Source of the DNA: Glossina fuscipes
Taxonomy: Eukaryota; Arthropoda; Insecta; Diptera; Glossinidae
Assembly (NCBI RefSeq): GCF_014805625.2
Contig: NW_023998415.1
Span: forward strand, 38,273,131-38,337,130
Length of the DNA: 64,000 bases
Direction: 5' to 3'
The notes beneath the pieces are model-generated. The model saw nothing but the letters and a program-made list of their open reading frames with translations. It was not told where the DNA came from and searched no databases. A program made the translations under genes and the position numbers. Shown here one piece after another: positions 36,245 to 46,624 of this stretch (the stretch's first letter is position 1; every line of letters starts with the position of its first letter).

Positions 36245-36427
36245 TATTATTATTATTATTATTATTAATTTCGCCAGAGAAATAAATTCTAAGACTAAAC
36301 TCTTAAAAGCACTAGCATCTAAGGCTATCGTCCTTTTATTAAAAACTCTACCGCCCTTGAGATTCGAACCCACGACCACTGAGTTGCTAGTCGAGACTCT
36401 TGCCTACTCGGCCACCCAGGCGGATAG
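36245..36427 (-). mobile_element. tRNA-derived SINE
   Basis: Read on the minus strand from 36423, the element begins CCGCCTGGGTGGCCGAGTAGG, with an A-box-like TGGCCGAGTAGG. It continues to a B-box-like GGGTTCGAATC near 36360 and closes the tRNA-like part with GGGCGG at about 36351, which can pair with the 5' CCGCC as an acceptor stem. A tRNA-unrelated body of about 80 bp follows, then an (ATT)n tail at about 36240-36272. The flanks CGTAAAATTTAT (36233-36244) and CGTAAGATTTAT (36428-36439) form a 12-bp target duplication with one mismatch. The order of A box, B box, body, simple-repeat tail and target duplication is diagnostic of a SINE. A genuine tRNA gene is less likely because of the tail and the duplication. 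Confidence 0.85.
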
Positions 36428-36444
36428 CGTAAGATTTATATTAC

Positions 36445-37700
36445 AGGTAAGGTTAGATTTTAGAAAACTTTGTGACTCTTTTTTACGTATTTTCAATAAT
36501 TGCTCGATTATTCGATTCGATGAATTTTTGAAAAAGTTTAATACATCCGGTATGCTTCTCTTGGCTACTGTTTTAAATACTTTTATTAATTTTGAACAGC
36601 CTCATGCAAATAATTAAACTATGATTAATAGCTAAGTAATTCAGGCAAAATAATAACATAATTAAATAAAAAAAAAAAAAATAAAAAAGAAAACATTTTA
36701 TACATAAACTATCCTGCAAATCTATGTACAGAATACTATCGCAACTCTTTCAAATTTAAAGTCGCGTCTATCTAAAGCGAAAACTGCTGTAGAGCGCAGA
36801 TTTCTTCTCAGCTATTCTCTTACCACTCCCTTTTTCTATTTTGCGCTCTCCGTCTCTCCTTTTCTCTATTTATTTATAATATTCAACAGCACTCGTCCCA
36901 CAATATGTACATGTGTCAGGTTGTTTAGTTAAGCGAGAGCTACTCACAATAGTAGCAACGATCCAAAGTTTTTTATTACGATATGGTTTTTTGTTGGCTT
37001 GGTTCTGTTGTACTTGGCATGAAAAAGCTACATGTTCAGTTAGTTATCTTGTTCAATAAAAAAAAAAAAAACTATATGTGCATGAGTATGTGAATTAGTG
37101 AATTGGTGTGGATTGGCATGGTATGCATTTGTGCTCTTGATAGTTGATGGGTTCTAGAAACCTTAATTAAAAACCAAGGTGAACACTTACACACTGTTGC
37201 TCCCCTGTATGCAAGCAAGTCAACTTTAATTTTTTATTGAACTTTTATGTAGGAAAAAGAAATAAGTGTTGATGGAAGCGAATGTAAAGAAGTCTTCTCT
37301 ATACGTAAGTAGATCATGAGATTCGGTTTGTTAAGGAATACTTGATAATGAATAAACATAATGAATACAGACAGCTATGTTAATACGTTAGAAATAGTCA
37401 TGATGAGATTTACAGACGTAATAACTGCAACTCGGGGCCGATTTAACATCTATAGGTTAGGAGCGACGAACGCAAAAGGTTTTTAGTCGAATTGACGGGA
37501 AGACGCTTTCAAAGACGATAAAATCTTAAATATATTCAATTACAGCGAAACGAAGGAAGCATAAAAAACCATTAGGAAAATTATATTCGATTGTGGCCGA
37601 GATCTTTACTCTTACCACCTATGTATTGGAATAGTATACGCAAATATATGTTCTTACAGTTTCTGGATTCTCTTACTGTGAAAAGCTCATTTCGAATACT
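36445..37700. other. AT-rich sequence, no gene recognised
   Basis: A run of A with one T break lies near 36669-36690. Pyrimidine-rich sequence occupies about 36830-36880. No coding frame, RNA gene or repeat shared with the rest of the window was seen. Confidence 0.5.
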
Positions 37701-37711
37701 AAGCCTTTCAA

Positions 37712-37908
37712 ATGATGTGCTCTCGGTATATGTGGTATTGTAGGAGTGTTCTTCAACCGAATTGGCCTATTTTCAATGCCAACATGCATATAATGCCTTT
37801 ACCAACTTTGAAATCGAAAAGTTACTTTTGGGGCCAGGAGAATATTTGCCGCAGACATTATACAGACGGACGAGTAGGCTTAAATAGATTCAGCATTTAT
37901 TACTGACA

Positions 37909-37955
<47 letters not shown>

Positions 37956-38080
37956 ATAGGACTGTATATATATATATATATATTGTATAGGTCTTTTGAA
38001 GTCTTTTCTTTTCGATGTTGCAAATATTTCGACAATCTGAATATTTCCCTATCTTCCGCTGGTGTGTATTAATAATAGTA
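37712..38080 (-). repeat. TATACC-family repeat copy f, minus strand, split by a TA microsatellite
   Basis: Plus-strand order is CCGAATTGGCCTATTTTCAATGCC-type sequence at 37758-37785, ACTTTGAAATCGAA, a degenerate CAGGAGAATATTTGC block and CAGACGGACGAG near 37862. An (AT)n microsatellite at 37912-37952 and 37965-37981 follows, then GATGTTGCAAATATTTCGACAATCTGAATAT near 38015-38045. This parallels the minus-strand copy at 50690-51005 block by block. A TATTGTATAGG motif is repeated on both sides of the second AT run. The element is heavily diverged and has no ORF. Confidence 0.6.
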
Positions 38081-38084
38081 AAAG

Positions 38085-39115
38085 TCAATATTAAAGTAAG
38101 CCAATGATAGCATTCTTCGACCAAAAATCTACGACGATCATAACAATGGAAATTGACTTTCCATGTACAGTACGATAGCAGTTATTCCCGATTAGCTGCA
38201 GCAAGATTATGTGCTGAAGCATTCTAGTGATACTAGTACAACAATTGCAGTAGAATGCTATGATTTCATACCAAAAAATTGCATATTAGAAGTGCACAAT
38301 ATATGTTCGTTTTGACTGATAATGTATATCACTATTTGATCTATGCTTGCTTTGCTATCTATTATGGTTAATATAAAGAGATAACGCATTTCAAAGGTTC
38401 TTTTAACTCTGCGGTATAGAGCATCTAACGTATTTGATGAAAAATAACTTAACGTTTGTGTTTTTAAAACATATTCTATTTCTTAGGGTTCTTTTCTATT
38501 ATACTTTGGTGTTAATTCTTTGATTGTTTGCTTTGAATAATTTCTTTTAGTGTTTATTCTATGTCCTCTTAATATACGTAGCTGTTGCGATTGCAATGGC
38601 ATTCAAATGATAAGCGAACGTGTGTTTGAATGATATGCGAAATGGATAAAAAAGGAATACAAAGAAAAATGGCTATATTTGGCTGGGATATTATTAGGTA
38701 TCTCTTAGCTTATACCTTTAACACTAAGGAATACGATAATGTTTTAAATTCGAGAGACTGTTTCATCTTTTTTTTTTTTTTTTTTAGGGCAATTCAAAGA
38801 GCATTGTGGTTAAAACGACAACTTATAGTTCAAGGCGCAGAATTGTGTACTTTTGTGATCCGATGTACGCCTATCGGACTAGCGATAAAAGTGTTACTTA
38901 TGAAGACCAGTACTGTTTTTGCGATAGGTTAATTGCTATGGTTTCTAACGCAAAAAGTATACAAACATTTATATATAGAAAGCTTAACGGCTCAAACGCT
39001 TGACCCAATCATGGAAGAATGTATGGTGATTGTAATGAAGATATCATATCAACATTAGGAGCATGGAAATAGTCTGCTTAACTCTGCTTTCGAAGTTCCA
39101 ATGCTAAAGAGCGCT
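38085..39115. other. AT-rich sequence, no gene recognised
   Basis: A T21 run lies at about 38766-38786. The frames at 38630-38932 and 38806-39003 span that run and match nothing I know. The part after 38950 could be an extension of the arm-family homology described for the inverted repeat, but I could not align it convincingly. Confidence 0.45.
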
Positions 39116-39119
39116 GTAA

Positions 39120-39378
39120 TGTAGGCGAACAATCGATGATGAAGACAATCAAACGTATGAAGAAGGCCGATACACTTTAGCGTGACACCGCAGCGGAACT
39201 AGACTCTCAACACTTGTATGTCACATGAATTAACAGTGATTCGCGGCTAAAACAAAGCGAGTTAGTCCATTTTTGAAAAGTTTGAAATGCTTGTCACCAA
39301 CGAAAAGTATGCACGACAGAGATCGTCAACTAAAGTGAATAAAAATGCAAGCATGGGTTGAGACCATCTAAAGTAATA
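39120..39378 (+). pseudogene. Outer extension of left arm, decayed coding-like
   Basis: Segments here match, in the same order, the reverse complement of 47880-48150: GATGAAGA(C/A)-type sequence, CCGATAC, GTCACATGAATTA near 39221, TCCATTTTTGAAAAGTTT near 39267 and AAGTATGCACGACAGAG near 39305. In the partner copy a frame across these reads DPFLKSLPTADEVFGTYDKYARQR. This copy has insertions and stops. I do not recognise the protein. It is most likely the end of a transposon ORF, of which the inverted-repeat arms are the 3' part. Confidence 0.45.
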
Positions 39379-40422
39379 CCTTGTACTTTATGAGATTGGT
39401 AAGGGTTAACGGGTATCATGAGCTACTCGATGAACTGCTAAGACGATTGCTTTCACTTTCTGCCATCAGCAACTAATACGATTAAAACCCAGAGTTGATC
39501 AAGAGTCGACAGTGGTCATCTTACAGTGCAACTCACGTCTTAAATGACCAGTAAAAAATTGAAAGAGGGTAAGGGCTGAAACTTTTTCTATCTCGTCTTG
39601 GGTGAACATATCTATTAAATCTTGCGGTATTGCAACTAAGTTTCATTCATTGCAATTTAATCGAATTTAGCCATTGAGATATGTACGAACTGAAGCGAAG
39701 TATCTCGGTTTTTGCATTAAAGAGCAGAAATAAAGCAAAAGCTATTTATTTTTATTTATTGTTCTCTGATGCAAGTTTCAATGATTATAACATGGATTAC
39801 TTTAAGCAAAATAACAAACCAACATTACTCGGCACCGTTTCTGACACATTGGCCATGAATTAACCCAGTAATAAATCATATCTTATATCCAGGCACACAT
39901 CTACACTTTGCGGTGCCAGGATGTTTTTGTGTTACCTCTATATAATATTGCGTTCGACTGTTTTCTACTAGATATACAGATACACATACACATAAGCATA
40001 AGCATAAACATAATTTCGTATATAAGCAATAAGTAATATGCACTGGTACAAGAGTTTTTCATTAATTAAATATTAAAGGCTATCTCTATGTGCGTGCAAA
40101 GAGAGCTCAAAGGCAAAGGCGCGGAAATTATTGCATTTGCGGTTGTACTGTGAAGCCAACGACAGCAAAATATATGATCAGATATACACGTACATACGTA
40201 TAAACACATGTATGCGTAGCATCGGCCTCATCTTCATCTTCATAAGTTGCCTACGACAGAATAGATAGTTGAAAGAAAGAGAGAAAGCGACACAAAGACG
40301 ATAGACAATAATAAAAACAGACAAGGCCCGTACATCAGTAAATATATAAAATTTATTTCATCGCACGTCATTGCGAAACTTGCTGGGCGGTAACGACACA
40401 ACACGTAACACGGTCTTGGTAA
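39378..40422. repeat. Left arm of a 1.04-kb inverted repeat
   Basis: The sequence is the near-exact reverse complement of 46625-47662. In the stretches I aligned by eye (about 39640-39860 and 40081-40370) only isolated substitutions were found, for example TATCTCGGTTTTTG versus TATCTCGCTTTTTG and CTTTCTTTCAAC versus CTTTCCTTCAAC. Similarity decays near the inner edge (GCACGTCATTGCGAAAC versus GCACTTCACTGTGGAGC) and stops at about 40422. The outer 60 bp are open in a frame reading YHELLDELLRRLLSLSA. Further in there are CATAAG repeats and a CTCTATATAATATTGCG promoter-like motif. The 60-codon frame at 39681-39863 recurs in the right arm but has no coding look beyond that. Confidence 0.9.
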
Positions 40423-41400
40423 AGTTCGAGAATGATGGTATAATAGTTTGGCCAAACAAAAAAAATGACATAATGTTATCACAATGAAAATAGTTGGTAT
40501 TTAATTTAATAAAAAAAAATCATTGAAAATATGGGAACAATTTTTCTGAATTTTGTTGAGAAAACGCCAAAACAAACAAAACGTTTCAGTTCACATTCTT
40601 CGCAACAGTTTAATTTTGGAGCGCATAGCTAGTCGGTCGTTTAGTAGATTAAGGTAAATAATTTTTAATAATAACTTAAGTAAAGAATCGTAAATGACTT
40701 TTCCTTTTGTTACAATATCAAATAACGATTGTGTTCTAAAATTGGAAATTATCGGTAAAGGGAAATAGAGAGCATAATGTTACTGGGCTCATAAAATGAT
40801 TTTCTTTTAATAAGATTCTAGACTTCAATCTTCCTTACTCTGCTAAGTGCTCTAGAAAATATTCTAGAAAATTGGCATTTGAAAGAGTCTCCCGGTGGGT
40901 AAAGCATATGTGATCGTATTTTTAAATCCGATTGTGTTTCTGACATTCGTTTTTGTTCGCGATCGAAATAGTGGCCCCTTAAACAAAGATTTTTAAATTG
41001 ATAATTCCCAATGTTATTCTACCTTTAACTCACGTTGTAAATCGTGTAATGACAATTTACGCAGTTCGCGACTGCTAGAAAACAGCGATGATAACTCCCA
41101 TTGGAAAAGATCGTGCTTGTTTTTTCCTGGAAACTTTCGTCGTTCTTGGCACATATATATATTTTTTATGAATTGAAAATTTTTATTAGAACACGTTTAC
41201 GAACTAGCGCGGCAATCAACGTGCAGTCAGTTTTCTTTCGACTCCATATATGAGCATAATTGGATGATAGTGCAGTACTATTTGATCAACTTGAGCAATA
41301 TACATATAGTTAACCCTCTTTCGCGAGCATGTAATATTGTGACCAAAAAGTAAGACCAATATTCTAGTTAAATTGTGCGGATGTATTGAATATTTGAAAT
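40423..41400. other. Spacer of the inverted repeat, unassigned part
   Basis: The sequence is AT-rich with no open frame of interest and no similarity noticed to the other repeats in the window. Confidence 0.45.
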
Positions 41401-41409
41401 CTTTTTTTC

Positions 41410-41790
41410 TAAATTGGTAGCACTGTGGTTGCTGTGCTTCATTTTGTACGACACGAAAGATTTTTGTTTTGAGATAACTTCTGATTATCAGTCGGCCATG
41501 GCATGTGTTATTACAGGAGATGAGATTTTTACTCTTCGCATACGACCTGGAAGCAATCAAAAATCAAACGAATATCGTGTACAAGCTGAGCTAAGACTGA
41601 GAAATCGACAACAAAATCGACCATTGTGATGTGGTGCCTTATGGTTTTCTTCCGCCAGGCCAAAATGTTAGGAAGTAGTACTATTTCAGCGTTACACGTC
41701 TTTTGTGTGAAGCTGTTACCGAAAGGGAGAGATTTAAGAAAAGGAAAAATTTATTTGGTCTTACTTTTTGCACGCATTTGTACAGCCAGT
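41410..41790 (+). pseudogene. mariner transposase fragment inside the inverted-repeat spacer
   Basis: The frame at 41414-41629 carries ACVITGDE at about 41501-41524, the block with the first catalytic Asp of mariner (ITGDE-W), but Trp is replaced by Phe here. A QKSNEYRVQAELRLRNRQQNRP segment follows at the place of the family's Ser-rich W-x-basic region. After a frameshift come YGFLPPGQNVRK, YYFSVTRLLCEAVTERE near 41640-41720, matching the (H/Y)EFLP-GQTVNK-YY-VL-RLREA(I/V) block. The second and third catalytic Asp regions are missing. It is a truncated, frameshifted mariner and not obviously from the same element as the fragments at 30.8 or 54.3 kb. Confidence 0.75.
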
Positions 41791-42032
41791 TACTCAATTT
41801 TTTTGTTATATTCACGAAACGGCGTCATCACCTAAAATGGCTAAAGTTTCTGTGAGTAGTTAACAGCAAGGGCAAATATATTCCGTAACCTCTGTGGATA
41901 AGCCCTGCTATCCTTACGTTCATGTCGGCAACTTTTTAGCTATGCTATCTATGTTATACCTTGGAGCATTTGAAATCGACACTTCTTTTATATACTTCTC
42001 AACTAATATTTAGTTCCTAAATTTATACAGGC

Positions 42033-42545
42033 ATGTCTGTTCCAGTCAACTTCAAAATCGCAATTTTTGATGAATCTTTGTGTCTGACATCCTTTGGCCC
42101 AAGAATGAATATTATAATGAATGAATTCGATCGAGCGATTTTTACGAGCACCGCCCATGTAAAGCCGGGTCTGTCCGACCGAAAAAATTGGCGAGAGATG
42201 AGGAGTAGCCCTAGCAAGTGTTACACCGTTACCGACCAAGCGCTCAACGATAGCTACGCCCACAGCCTAATCTCAATTAAATTAGGATCTATCGTACTGG
42301 GAATTGATCTTGATAGTTGGCATAGCCGTATAGTATTTTCATTCCAAAATACTAAGCATACGAAAATTTTGCTTTTTATGAGAATATTTTTAAAAAGAAT
42401 GCTCAAAAATTATTCCTATTCCTTCTCTCTGTTGGCTTTCCTGGTATTTTCTTGCAATTCTCCGTTATTGCTCATACGGTGGTTGGATCTAGGAGGAAGA
42501 GAAAGTTCAGTCTCCTTTTTCGACAACTCAACGTTTATCGGCTGA
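42033..42545 (+). other. 170-codon open frame, unrecognised
   Basis: This is the longest open frame in the window. The first 90 codons have a mixed composition (FGPRMNIIMNEFDRAIF, HVKPGLSDRKNWREMRSS), and the last 60 become hydrophobic. The opposite strand is also open over 42003-42263, which lowers confidence in either. It lies in the inverted-repeat spacer between a mariner fragment and TATACC repeats. I recognise no domain, and no splice or initiation context singles it out. It may be a chance frame in GC-richer repeat DNA or a decayed transposon ORF. Confidence 0.2.
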
Positions 42546-42954
42546 CTACTTCGAGTGCGACAACCCTCTCGTTTTGATGCTTATATTTAGTAAGTAAAAA
42601 TATTAAACATGCATCACTGGACCTTTGGTACTCAGCTACTCATATAAGCAAAGAAATGTACTACACCTAAAAGGACTTGAACTACGCTAAATACGTTTGA
42701 ATCAATTCCAACTGTTTTGTGAGACCAAAATGTCTTAGGCACTTTAATTTGGGCCATATAAATCGATTTTATTCGCAACTCAGATATAAGTGTCCTAATG
42801 AAGAGGTTTTATGAGGAATATACGCAAAGAATTGTATTAGGCAAAGTCTTGTAAGGTATTTAATGTTCGGCCTGGCCCAGTTAAATGTTTACAGTATGTT
42901 TTTATTATACCCACCGCTAAAGGATGGGAGCTATGCTCATTTTGTCATAATTTG

Positions 42955-44020
42955 TTTGGGGAGATAAACTATGCTTTAATGGGGAGCATAGATGGCCGAA
43001 ACCCTCACCTCCAAGTGGTGATCCCCGGGCAACGGGTTCGGCCGGCTAAGAAGGGTTTAAGGTTTTGAGCTACTAACTCGGCGACGAGTTTCTGAGAGAT
43101 GGTGGAGGGGTTGGCTGAAAGATGAACTCTTCACTCATTAGCTAATTACTACCTAGGAAGTTAATAGGCTATAGTACGTAGAAGGTAGTAATTTACCGAG
43201 TGCATGGTAGATCGCCCCTGCCATGTTAGTGCAATATCCGAGATTTATATATCTCGATGAAAAGTAGTTCGGTGGTTGGCTAGCCCGGATGGTATGGCCA
43301 ATCCGAAGGCAAGAGTGGTCTGAGAGGTCAGCCACTCAAAGTATGCCTAAGGCTTTGTAACATAAACTGGGAGCCACGGGAGTCAGGAGTCTCGCTCACT
43401 AAGCCATGTATGCCTGCGGGTAAATCATGGGGTTATGTTTAGAAAGTCGTAATAAAATAAAAACGCAACTTAAAGAATTGTTTTTAATAACAAAAAGGCT
43501 CCCCTCCGTCCATTTTAACGATAAAGAGGGGAATTGACGGAAGGCTTCCCCTTTGGCCTAATCAAATAATAATAAAAGGAATTTGATGGAAGGCTTTCCC
43601 TTTTGCCTATTTTTAATAATAAAAGGAAATTGATGGAAGGCTTCCCCTTTGGTCTATTTAAATCCCCATTCTACAATAAAATTGAGAATTTTCTCTATAA
43701 AATAACAACATAAAAAGGATTTGAAAGAAGGCTTTTTACCCTTTTTGCCTATCATATTTTTTGAACATGTATCCACGGATGCCTAGCGGTAATGGTGATA
43801 ACTGACCAACTGCGATTGTGAAAACCTTATGGTGGAAGCAAGCGCATTTTTCTTTCCCCTTTTTTGAACGCATACAGTTGATCTCTGGTGCTGCTTAGGC
43901 CCCTACACTGTGGGGATTGTCTAACTCGCCAGGGGGCGTATATTACGCTTAAAGTGGCTTGGGCCACCGTGGGGTTAAGCCTTTCAGGCAGGAACCCACG
44001 TTAAACCCATGCCACAAATC
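42955..44020. mobile_element. GC-rich, ORF-free 1.07-kb insertion, unidentified
   Basis: The segment splits TATACC copy b, so it must have inserted. Flanks CATAATTTGT (left, ending at 42954) and CACAAATCTGT (right, ending near 44022) resemble a diverged target duplication of 10-11 bp. Composition is markedly GC-richer than the surroundings in both outer parts (42990-43420 and 43780-44010), with motifs such as GATCCCCGGGCAACGGG, GGGAGCCACGGGAGTCAGG and GCCAGGGGGCGTATATTACG. A minisatellite lies in the centre. No protein frame, LTR, terminal inverted repeat or polyA tail was found. A 5'-UTR fragment of a non-LTR element or a non-autonomous retroelement would fit; identity is unknown. Confidence 0.55.
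43480..43750. repeat. Minisatellite, about 47-49-bp period, hairpin-forming units
   Basis: Units starting GGAAGGCTT(T/C)CCC(T/C)TTTGCCTA recur at 43539, 43588 and 43635, with a degenerate copy near 43726 and a related start near 43480. Each unit has an AATAATAAAAGGAA(T/A)TTGATGGAAGG half and a CTTCCCCTTTGGCCTA half, so AAAAGG can pair with CCTTTT within a unit. Spacing is 49 then 47 bp, and the gap to the last copy equals about two units. It lies in the middle of the GC-rich insertion. Tandem repeats of this size occur in untranslated regions of some non-LTR elements; that link is inference. Confidence 0.75.
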
Positions 44021-45202
44021 TGTAGCACCCAAAAGGACGCTTCAGAGATCAGCATGAATATCTGAATTGATTAAGCCATGTTTGTCCTTCTGTGTGTCTG
44101 CGTGGTGCGTGTTGTTGCCACGCTCCTGCTCGCAAAAATGAAGATATTCGCTTCAGATTTTGTAGAAACATTTGAAGTAGCTGCACACAAGTTGGCATTT
44201 AAAATGTGCTAGATTTGGTCAAAGAACAAACCCACAGTAAAGGATAAACACAACGCAACTCCGTTTTTCTAGCCAAAAATTTGTATGTTTGTGCTTATTG
44301 CTTAGCAATACATTTTAGTGAATTAAGATGTGAAAGACAAATGTTATCGAATTCACTTTTTCATGGCAATGAATAAAAGAATGAACCGTCAATAATTTTA
44401 TTGGTGATGGGTATGCGAAATTCGTCCCCAGCCGAATATAACTTGCTTAGTTGTTTTATTATTAAAATCATATAAAATATAATTTTATTAAAAGAAATTT
44501 TGCAATTTTTATTTTGATTTTAAAATTTATTAGAAGAATTATCTAAGCTAAATTGTATTTAATTGTGTAAAAATTTTCTAGAAATTCTTTAAAATGCCGT
44601 GGACTGAAATGAGATAAATCAATTCGCTAATACAGTTTGTCTTTTCTTAGGCATACCATCTATAGGTAAATGTACATGCATATGCAAACACTTTTATCAA
44701 ACAAATACCGAAGATAGCCAATCAAATTATTTTGCTCAAGAAATATATCAATAAAAGTAATCTTTTTCCAATAGATAAATCGATAACTTAGCACGATGCC
44801 CATATATAGTTGATTCTTCACTTAATAACTACCCGAAAGTGATAGAATGCCGGCTAAGAATGTTTTTGAAATAATGAAATAATCGCGGACAAGGATGGGT
44901 TGCAGTTTATCCTTTCACCTACACTTAAATACAAGTTTGTGGAGCACATTCATAGAAATTTTTAAAACGATGCTGTTTGTTGAAAAGCAAAAGAAAAAAA
45001 CAAAAACAGAAAAATTCCAAGTTTTAAGAAACTGTACATACTTTAGTGATTCACAGGAGCGGCGATATTTCCACATTCCCGAAACTTTCTTGACGTACTG
45101 CAAACGTAAGCAATAACTAGTTCAATTTTATTTATGCTTTTCTCCTTTCTTTCTTGAAGCTTAAATCTGCATCCTGTAAATTATGATTTTCTTTCTTTCT
45201 TT

Positions 45203-45545
45203 TATACCCACCATCAACCCAAAGATAAGGGGTATATTTATTTTGTCAAGAGGGTTGCAACGCCCAATGGAGGCTTTAGAGATCCCACAGCATCAAATTC
45301 AATACCGATTTAAGCATGTCCGCCTGCTTGACTGCGCGTCTATGTAATGGCTATTGTACATATTCTCCTGGCTGCAAGAATGAAGCGACAGATTTCAAAT
45401 TTCATAGAAACATTGGAAATTCTTGCATGCGTAACATATTTCGAAAAGTGAGCCAAGTCAGTCCAAAGATATACTGACATCGCACGCAAACTACAGCAGA
45501 TTAATTTACAAAAATTTGAAGGTATATTTTAGGGACGATGCTGCA
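45203..45545 (+). repeat. TATACC-family repeat copy c1
   Basis: The copy begins TTTTATACCCACC and holds GGGTATATTTATTTTGTCAAGAGGGTTGCAACGCCCAATGGAGGC near 45230-45275, which parallels the start of the minus-strand copy at 51005. It then has TTTAAGCATGTCCGCC, GCTGCAAGAATGAAG and GAAACATTGGAAATTCTTGC. It runs to about 45545, where the body of a second copy begins after a T18 run. Cores of the type TATACCC...GCAACGCCC...CATGTCCG(T/C)C are widespread in fly genomes; the family has no ORF that I can see. Confidence 0.7.
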
Positions 45546-45619
45546 GTACCTGTATAAAACTGGGAAAAATTGACCCAATTGTCTACTCAATATTATTGTG
45601 TATCAAAATTTCATTTTTT

Positions 45620-46078
45620 TTTTTTTTTTTCAATATCTTTATAACACAGAAGCAAGCTTCAAAAACCTCATAAAGCATATAAGCTCTTAGCCAATTTCAA
45701 AATCGGAATGCAACTAAGCATGTCCGTCTGTTTGTCTCTCCACCTCCTCGTTCGTCTACGCAACTGTATATATGGTAACATTTGGTGTAAACATTCTCAA
45801 GCCCGGAAATACGAAGATTTCGCTAACCCGAATTTGCAAAAGGATTTGAAAATAATCCAAACCGATCAAATGTCCTATGCAACACAAACTGTGAATACCT
45901 GTGTGCTTTACGTGTTCACATAGAGTACAACACATACACCATACCACCATACACGGCCATACTATACCTGTATAGTGTATTACAACTTAGTTTTTTTCAT
46001 TTTTTTTTAGTGTTTTTGTGATAATGATGATGGGTATAAAAGGTTCGGTCATGACGGAATAAAATCTTCTTTCTTGTT
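45620..46078 (+). repeat. TATACC-family repeat copy c2, with complete 3' end
   Basis: The copy starts within the family at AACACAGAAGCAAGCTTCAAAAACCTCATAAAG and passes CTAAGCATGTCCGTCTG at about 45714. It ends with GATGATGGGTATAAAAGG, TTCGGTCATGACGGAATAAAATC, CTTCTTTCTTGTTTATTATT at 46028-46078. The terminal palindrome is slightly broken compared with copy a. The first 20 bases of the family are missing, so c1 and c2 form a head-to-tail pair with a truncated second unit. The frame 45708-45923 is a by-product. Confidence 0.7.
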
Positions 46079-46079
46079 T

Positions 46080-46620
46080 ATTATTTTTCCTATAATTTTT
46101 CGATAATTTTTATGAAATTCGTTGGTATTTTTGGAAGCTACCCATCAACTGACGGGATAAATTAAATTTGTTCAAAATAGCATTAGAAAATAAATAAAAA
46201 TGGTACTGCCGCCACGGCTCTCACTCGATAAAAAACCTTAAAAAAAATTTTTAAGTCGCTTTGTCTAAAATCATTTAAGTGTTAGAGCAAAAACTTACTT
46301 ACACTAAAAAGGAGGGGTCTGAACGCTGGCATAAGAATACCTTCGAGCCAGCTAAAAGGCGATTAAAGGAATTATCCAGTTAGATAAATTATTAACATGT
46401 CCACAATTAACAGAATAACCCTAAAATATTTGAGTAGGGGGTTGAGGAGGCGAATATCAAAGACTCGTGCTAGGAGATGACTGTAATTTTCGCATTTCTT
46501 TCTCTCTTCTTTCACATTTTAATTAAAAAACTGCAACTTCCTTGCTATGCTTTCGCTTTACTGAGCACATAAAGCCGCTACTTACCAGAAATTTTCGCAC
46601 AATATTACGTTGAAAATACA
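46080..46620. other. Spacer of the inverted repeat, unassigned right part
   Basis: The sequence is AT-rich with a short A run near 46238. No repeat or gene was recognised. Confidence 0.45.
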
Positions 46621-46624
46621 AACA

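Larger units (their letters stand above)
42900..44462 (+). repeat. TATACC-family repeat copy b, interrupted by an insertion
   Basis: The 5' part (42900-42954) reads TATTATACCCACCGCTAAAGGATGGGAGC and GCTCATTTTGTCATAATTTGT, and the rest resumes at 44021 with GTAGCACCCAAAAGGACGCTTCAGAGATC. At 50690-51005 (minus) the same sequence runs on directly, from ATTCATTTCGTCAAAACG to GCAACGCCCAGAAGGAAGC. The continuation holds AAGCCATGTTTGTCC near 44070, GCAAAAATGAAGATATTC near 44132, GAAACATTTGAAGTAGCTGC near 44165 and the 3' end GGGTATGCGAAATTCGTCC near 44405 followed by CTTAGTTGTTTTATTATT. The interruption is a separate GC-rich insertion of about 1.07 kb. Confidence 0.75.

Noticed and set aside
36351..36423. 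A genuine tRNA gene
   Set aside because: The tRNA-like part is followed by an unrelated body and an (ATT)n tail and is flanked by a target duplication, so a SINE explains it better.
39681..39863. 60-codon frame repeated almost exactly at 47178-47360, at first seen as a conserved gene pair
   Set aside because: The whole surrounding 1 kb is duplicated as inverted arms, so conservation of the frame follows from DNA identity and is not evidence for selection on a protein.
40081..40140. Arms of the inverted repeat as two LTRs of one retrotransposon
   Set aside because: LTRs of one element are direct repeats; these arms are inverted and show no TG...CA ends.
42033..42545. Longest open frame as a host gene
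   Set aside because: No recognised domain or splice context, the opposite strand is also open, and it lies among decayed mobile elements.
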